Source of the DNA: Streptomyces zingiberis
GTDB lineage: Bacteria > Actinomycetota > Actinomycetes > Streptomycetales > Streptomycetaceae
Assembly (NCBI RefSeq): GCF_012034935.1
Contig: NZ_JAATEN010000001.1
Coordinates: 62,001 to 126,000, forward strand
Reading direction: 5' to 3'
DNA length: 64,000 nt
The notes under the pieces: model-generated
Seen by the model: only the letters and a program-made list of their open reading frames with translations
What the model was told of the DNA's origin: nothing
Databases searched by the model: none
Made by a program: the position numbers and the translations under genes
Shown here: positions 62,019 through 64,000 of the stretch, piece after piece
How positions within the stretch are numbered: position 1 is the first letter of the stretch
How the letters are laid out: each line of letters begins with the position of its first letter

Positions 62019-64000
62019 ATGACGGACAAGCGCTCCGGCGGCGGCCGCCCGACCCCGCACTCGACCACACGGCAGGCCGCCAAGTTCCTCGGTGTCAGCC
62101 TGCTCTCCGGTGCCGTGCTGGCCGGCCTGGCGCTTCCGGCCGCCGGCGCACTGGGTCTGGCGGCGAAGGGGACGGCCCAGGGGTTCGAGGAACTCCCCGC
62201 CAACCTCAAGCGCCCCCCGCTGAGCCAGAAGACCAGCATCCTGGACGCCGAGGGCGGTCTCATCGCCAGCGTCTACTCGCGGGACCGGACGGTGGTGCCG
62301 CTCGACAAGGTCTCGCCGCACATGCGCAAGGCGATCGTGGCCATCGAGGACGCCCGGTTCTACGAGCACGGCGCCGTCGACCTCAAGGGCGTGCTCCGCG
62401 CCGTCAACCGCAACGCGCAGGCCGGCGAGGTCTCCGAGGGCGCGTCGACGCTGACCCAGCAGTACGTGAAGAACGTCTTCGTCGAGGAGGCGGGGAACGA
62501 CAAGGAGAAGTTCCAGGCCGCCACCCAGCAGACCCTCGGCCGCAAGATCCAGGAGCTGAAGTACGCGATCCAGGTCGAGGAAGAACTGGGCAAGAAGAAG
62601 ATCCTGGAGAACTACCTCAACATCACCTACTTCAGCCAGCAGGCCTACGGCGTCGAGGCCGCGGCGAAGCGTTACTTCAGCAAGTCCGCCAAGGACCTGG
62701 AGCTGGAGGAGGCCGCGCTGCTGGCCGGGATCGTCCAGTCGCCGAGCCGCTGGGACCCGATCCTCAACCCCGAGGCGGGGACCCAGCGGCGCAACACCGT
62801 GCTGGACCGGATGGCGCGGCAGGGGGACATCAGCACGGCGGAGGCGGCCGAGGCCAAGGAGAAGCCGCTGGGCCTGAAGGTCAGCAGACCGCAGAACGGC
62901 TGCATCACGGCGGTGAACGGCGCGGGCTTCTTCTGTGACTACGTCCGCGAGGTCTTCCTCGGCAGCGAGGAGTTCGGCAAGACCCGCGAGGCGCGCAACC
63001 AGCGGTGGAACGAGGGTGGGCTGACGATCCGCACCACCCTCGACCCGAAGTCGCAGAAGGCCGTGCAGGCCTCGATCAAGGAGCACGTCTACCAGGGCGA
63101 CGAGGTGGCCGCCGCGATGTCCCTGGTCGAGCCGGGCACCGGCAAGATCCGCGGCATGGGCCAGTCCCGCCCGTACGGCATGGACACATCGAAGAACGAG
63201 AGCACGATCAACTTCTCCGTGGACGACGCCATGGGCGGCGGCGTGGGGTACCAGCCCGGCTCGACGTTCAAGCCGATCGTCGCGGCGGCGGCGATCGAGC
63301 GCGGCGTGAACCCGACGCGCTCCTACCCCTCCCCGTACGAGATGCAGTACCCGAGCCCCGTCCCCAAGTGCGAGGGACAGTGGTCGGAGCAGAACCCGCC
63401 CAAGGTCGCGAACGAGAACGAGAGCGAGGTCGGCCCGTACGGGATGCGGGAGGCCACCGCCAAGTCGGTCAACACCTACTACGTCTCGCTCATCAGTGAC
63501 ATCGGTATCTGCCCGGTGGTGGAACTGGCCGAGAAGATGGGCGCCACACCGGCCGCCGGCGGGAAGCTCAAGGAGGTGCCCTCCCTCACGCTGGGCGTCC
63601 AGGAGATGTCCCCGCTGACGATGGCCGCGGCCTACGCCACCTTCGCCAGCCGTGGCGTCTACTGCACGCCGGTCGCGATCGAGTCGATCAAGGACGCGAA
63701 CGGCACGTCACTGAAGGTCCCGGAGGGCAAGTGCGCCCGGGCCATGAAGGAGCGCACCGCCGACACGATCAACACCCTGCTGAAGGGCGTCGTCGAGGAC
63801 GGCACCGGCACCCAGGCCGGGCTGAGCGGCCGGCCGAGCGCGGGCAAGACCGGCACCACCGACTCCCGCTACGCCGCCTGGTTCGTGGGCTACACGCCCA
63901 ACATGTCCGGAGCGGTCTGGGTCGGCGACCCGCAGCACAAGCGGAACATGGTCGACATCACCATCGGCGGCGACTACCACCCCAAGGTCTTCGGCGGCGG
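62019..64000 (+). CDS. class A penicillin-binding protein (3' end outside window)
   Basis: The first 660 residues of a bifunctional peptidoglycan synthase. A basic cytoplasmic start and one membrane helix (about 24-50) precede a GT51 glycosyltransferase with E110 in IEDARFYEHG and GASTLTQQYVKN, then the transpeptidase with S415-T-F-K418, S483-V-N and K610-T-G-T. The frame is still open at the window edge, so the C-terminal tail is missing. It polymerises and crosslinks glycan strands outside the membrane. It is divergent from wblA. Confidence 0.95.
   Translation, partial: MTDKRSGGGRPTPHSTTRQAAKFLGVSLLSGAVLAGLALPAAGALGLAAKGTAQGFEELPANLKRPPLSQKTSILDAEGGLIASVYSRDRTVVPLDKVSPHMRKAIVAIEDARFYEHGAVDLKGVLRAVNRNAQAGEVSEGASTLTQQYVKNVFVEEAGNDKEKFQAATQQTLGRKIQELKYAIQVEEELGKKKILENYLNITYFSQQAYGVEAAAKRYFSKSAKDLELEEAALLAGIVQSPSRWDPILNPEAGTQRRNTVLDRMARQGDISTAEAAEAKEKPLGLKVSRPQNGCITAVNGAGFFCDYVREVFLGSEEFGKTREARNQRWNEGGLTIRTTLDPKSQKAVQASIKEHVYQGDEVAAAMSLVEPGTGKIRGMGQSRPYGMDTSKNESTINFSVDDAMGGGVGYQPGSTFKPIVAAAAIERGVNPTRSYPSPYEMQYPSPVPKCEGQWSEQNPPKVANENESEVGPYGMREATAKSVNTYYVSLISDIGICPVVELAEKMGATPAAGGKLKEVPSLTLGVQEMSPLTMAAAYATFASRGVYCTPVAIESIKDANGTSLKVPEGKCARAMKERTADTINTLLKGVVEDGTGTQAGLSGRPSAGKTGTTDSRYAAWFVGYTPNMSGAVWVGDPQHKRNMVDITIGGDYHPKVFGG

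Overview
The window looks like the chromosome of a Streptomyces or close relative. Base composition is very high in G+C, third codon positions are almost all G or C, GTG starts are common, and most genes run in tight runs with ATGA or GTGA overlaps. Several genes are hallmarks of that group: bldG with its anti-sigma partner gene apgA, wblA, a Crp regulator, a membrane-fused thymidylate kinase, topA with a lysine-rich tail, a MarP-type protease and an actinobacterial Tad/Ssd secretion cluster. From about 9.9 kb to the right end the gene order matches, from memory, the conserved core that runs in S. coelicolor from the holB/tmk/topA region to wblA. I could not run an alignment.

Left part (1-9.7 kb, accessory). 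A sugar ABC transporter (two permeases, the first cut by the window edge) leads into a five-bladed-propeller glycoside hydrolase and a beta-lactamase-like esterase. Next comes a patchwork: a VapBC pair whose toxin is degenerate and ends in a 7-bp tandem repeat, an Asp-type alpha/beta hydrolase lacking the usual histidine, a VOC protein and a second VapBC pair. The patchwork ends in a small relic integrative element (about 7430-9659) in a tRNA-Thr(CGT) gene. It is bounded by 44-bp direct repeats and holds only a lower-GC gene for a HEPN/ApeA-like candidate phage-defence protein and the C-terminal half of a tyrosine integrase.

Middle part (9.9-38.4 kb). This holds a secreted Tap-like peptidase; DNA replication and topology genes (holB, tmk, topA); two near-identical TM2 proteins around a DUF2752 protein; a methyltransferase; a lipoprotein; the proton-pumping pyrophosphatase hppA; and the developmental switch bldG-apgA. 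A DUF1998 (MrfA-type) helicase runs divergently from bldG and converges on a seven-gene Tad-like cluster (ssd, CpaF-type ATPase, two TadB/TadC-like membrane proteins, a DUF4244 pilin-like protein, two TadE-like proteins).

Right part (38.9-64 kb). This holds a HAD phosphatase, a Fic-fold protein with a broken active-site motif, a CooC-like ATPase, a secreted polysaccharide deacetylase, a SulP/carbonic anhydrase fusion, acs, nhaA, a DUF1469 membrane protein, and an alpha/beta hydrolase whose nucleophile position is glycine. These are followed by the marP-nudix-nth operon, crp, a metallo-beta-lactamase/nudix pair, a RidA/DUF4177 pair, two ArsA-family ATPases, wblA, and a class A penicillin-binding protein that runs off the right edge. 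Strong inverted repeats sit just past many stop codons and mark likely transcription ends.
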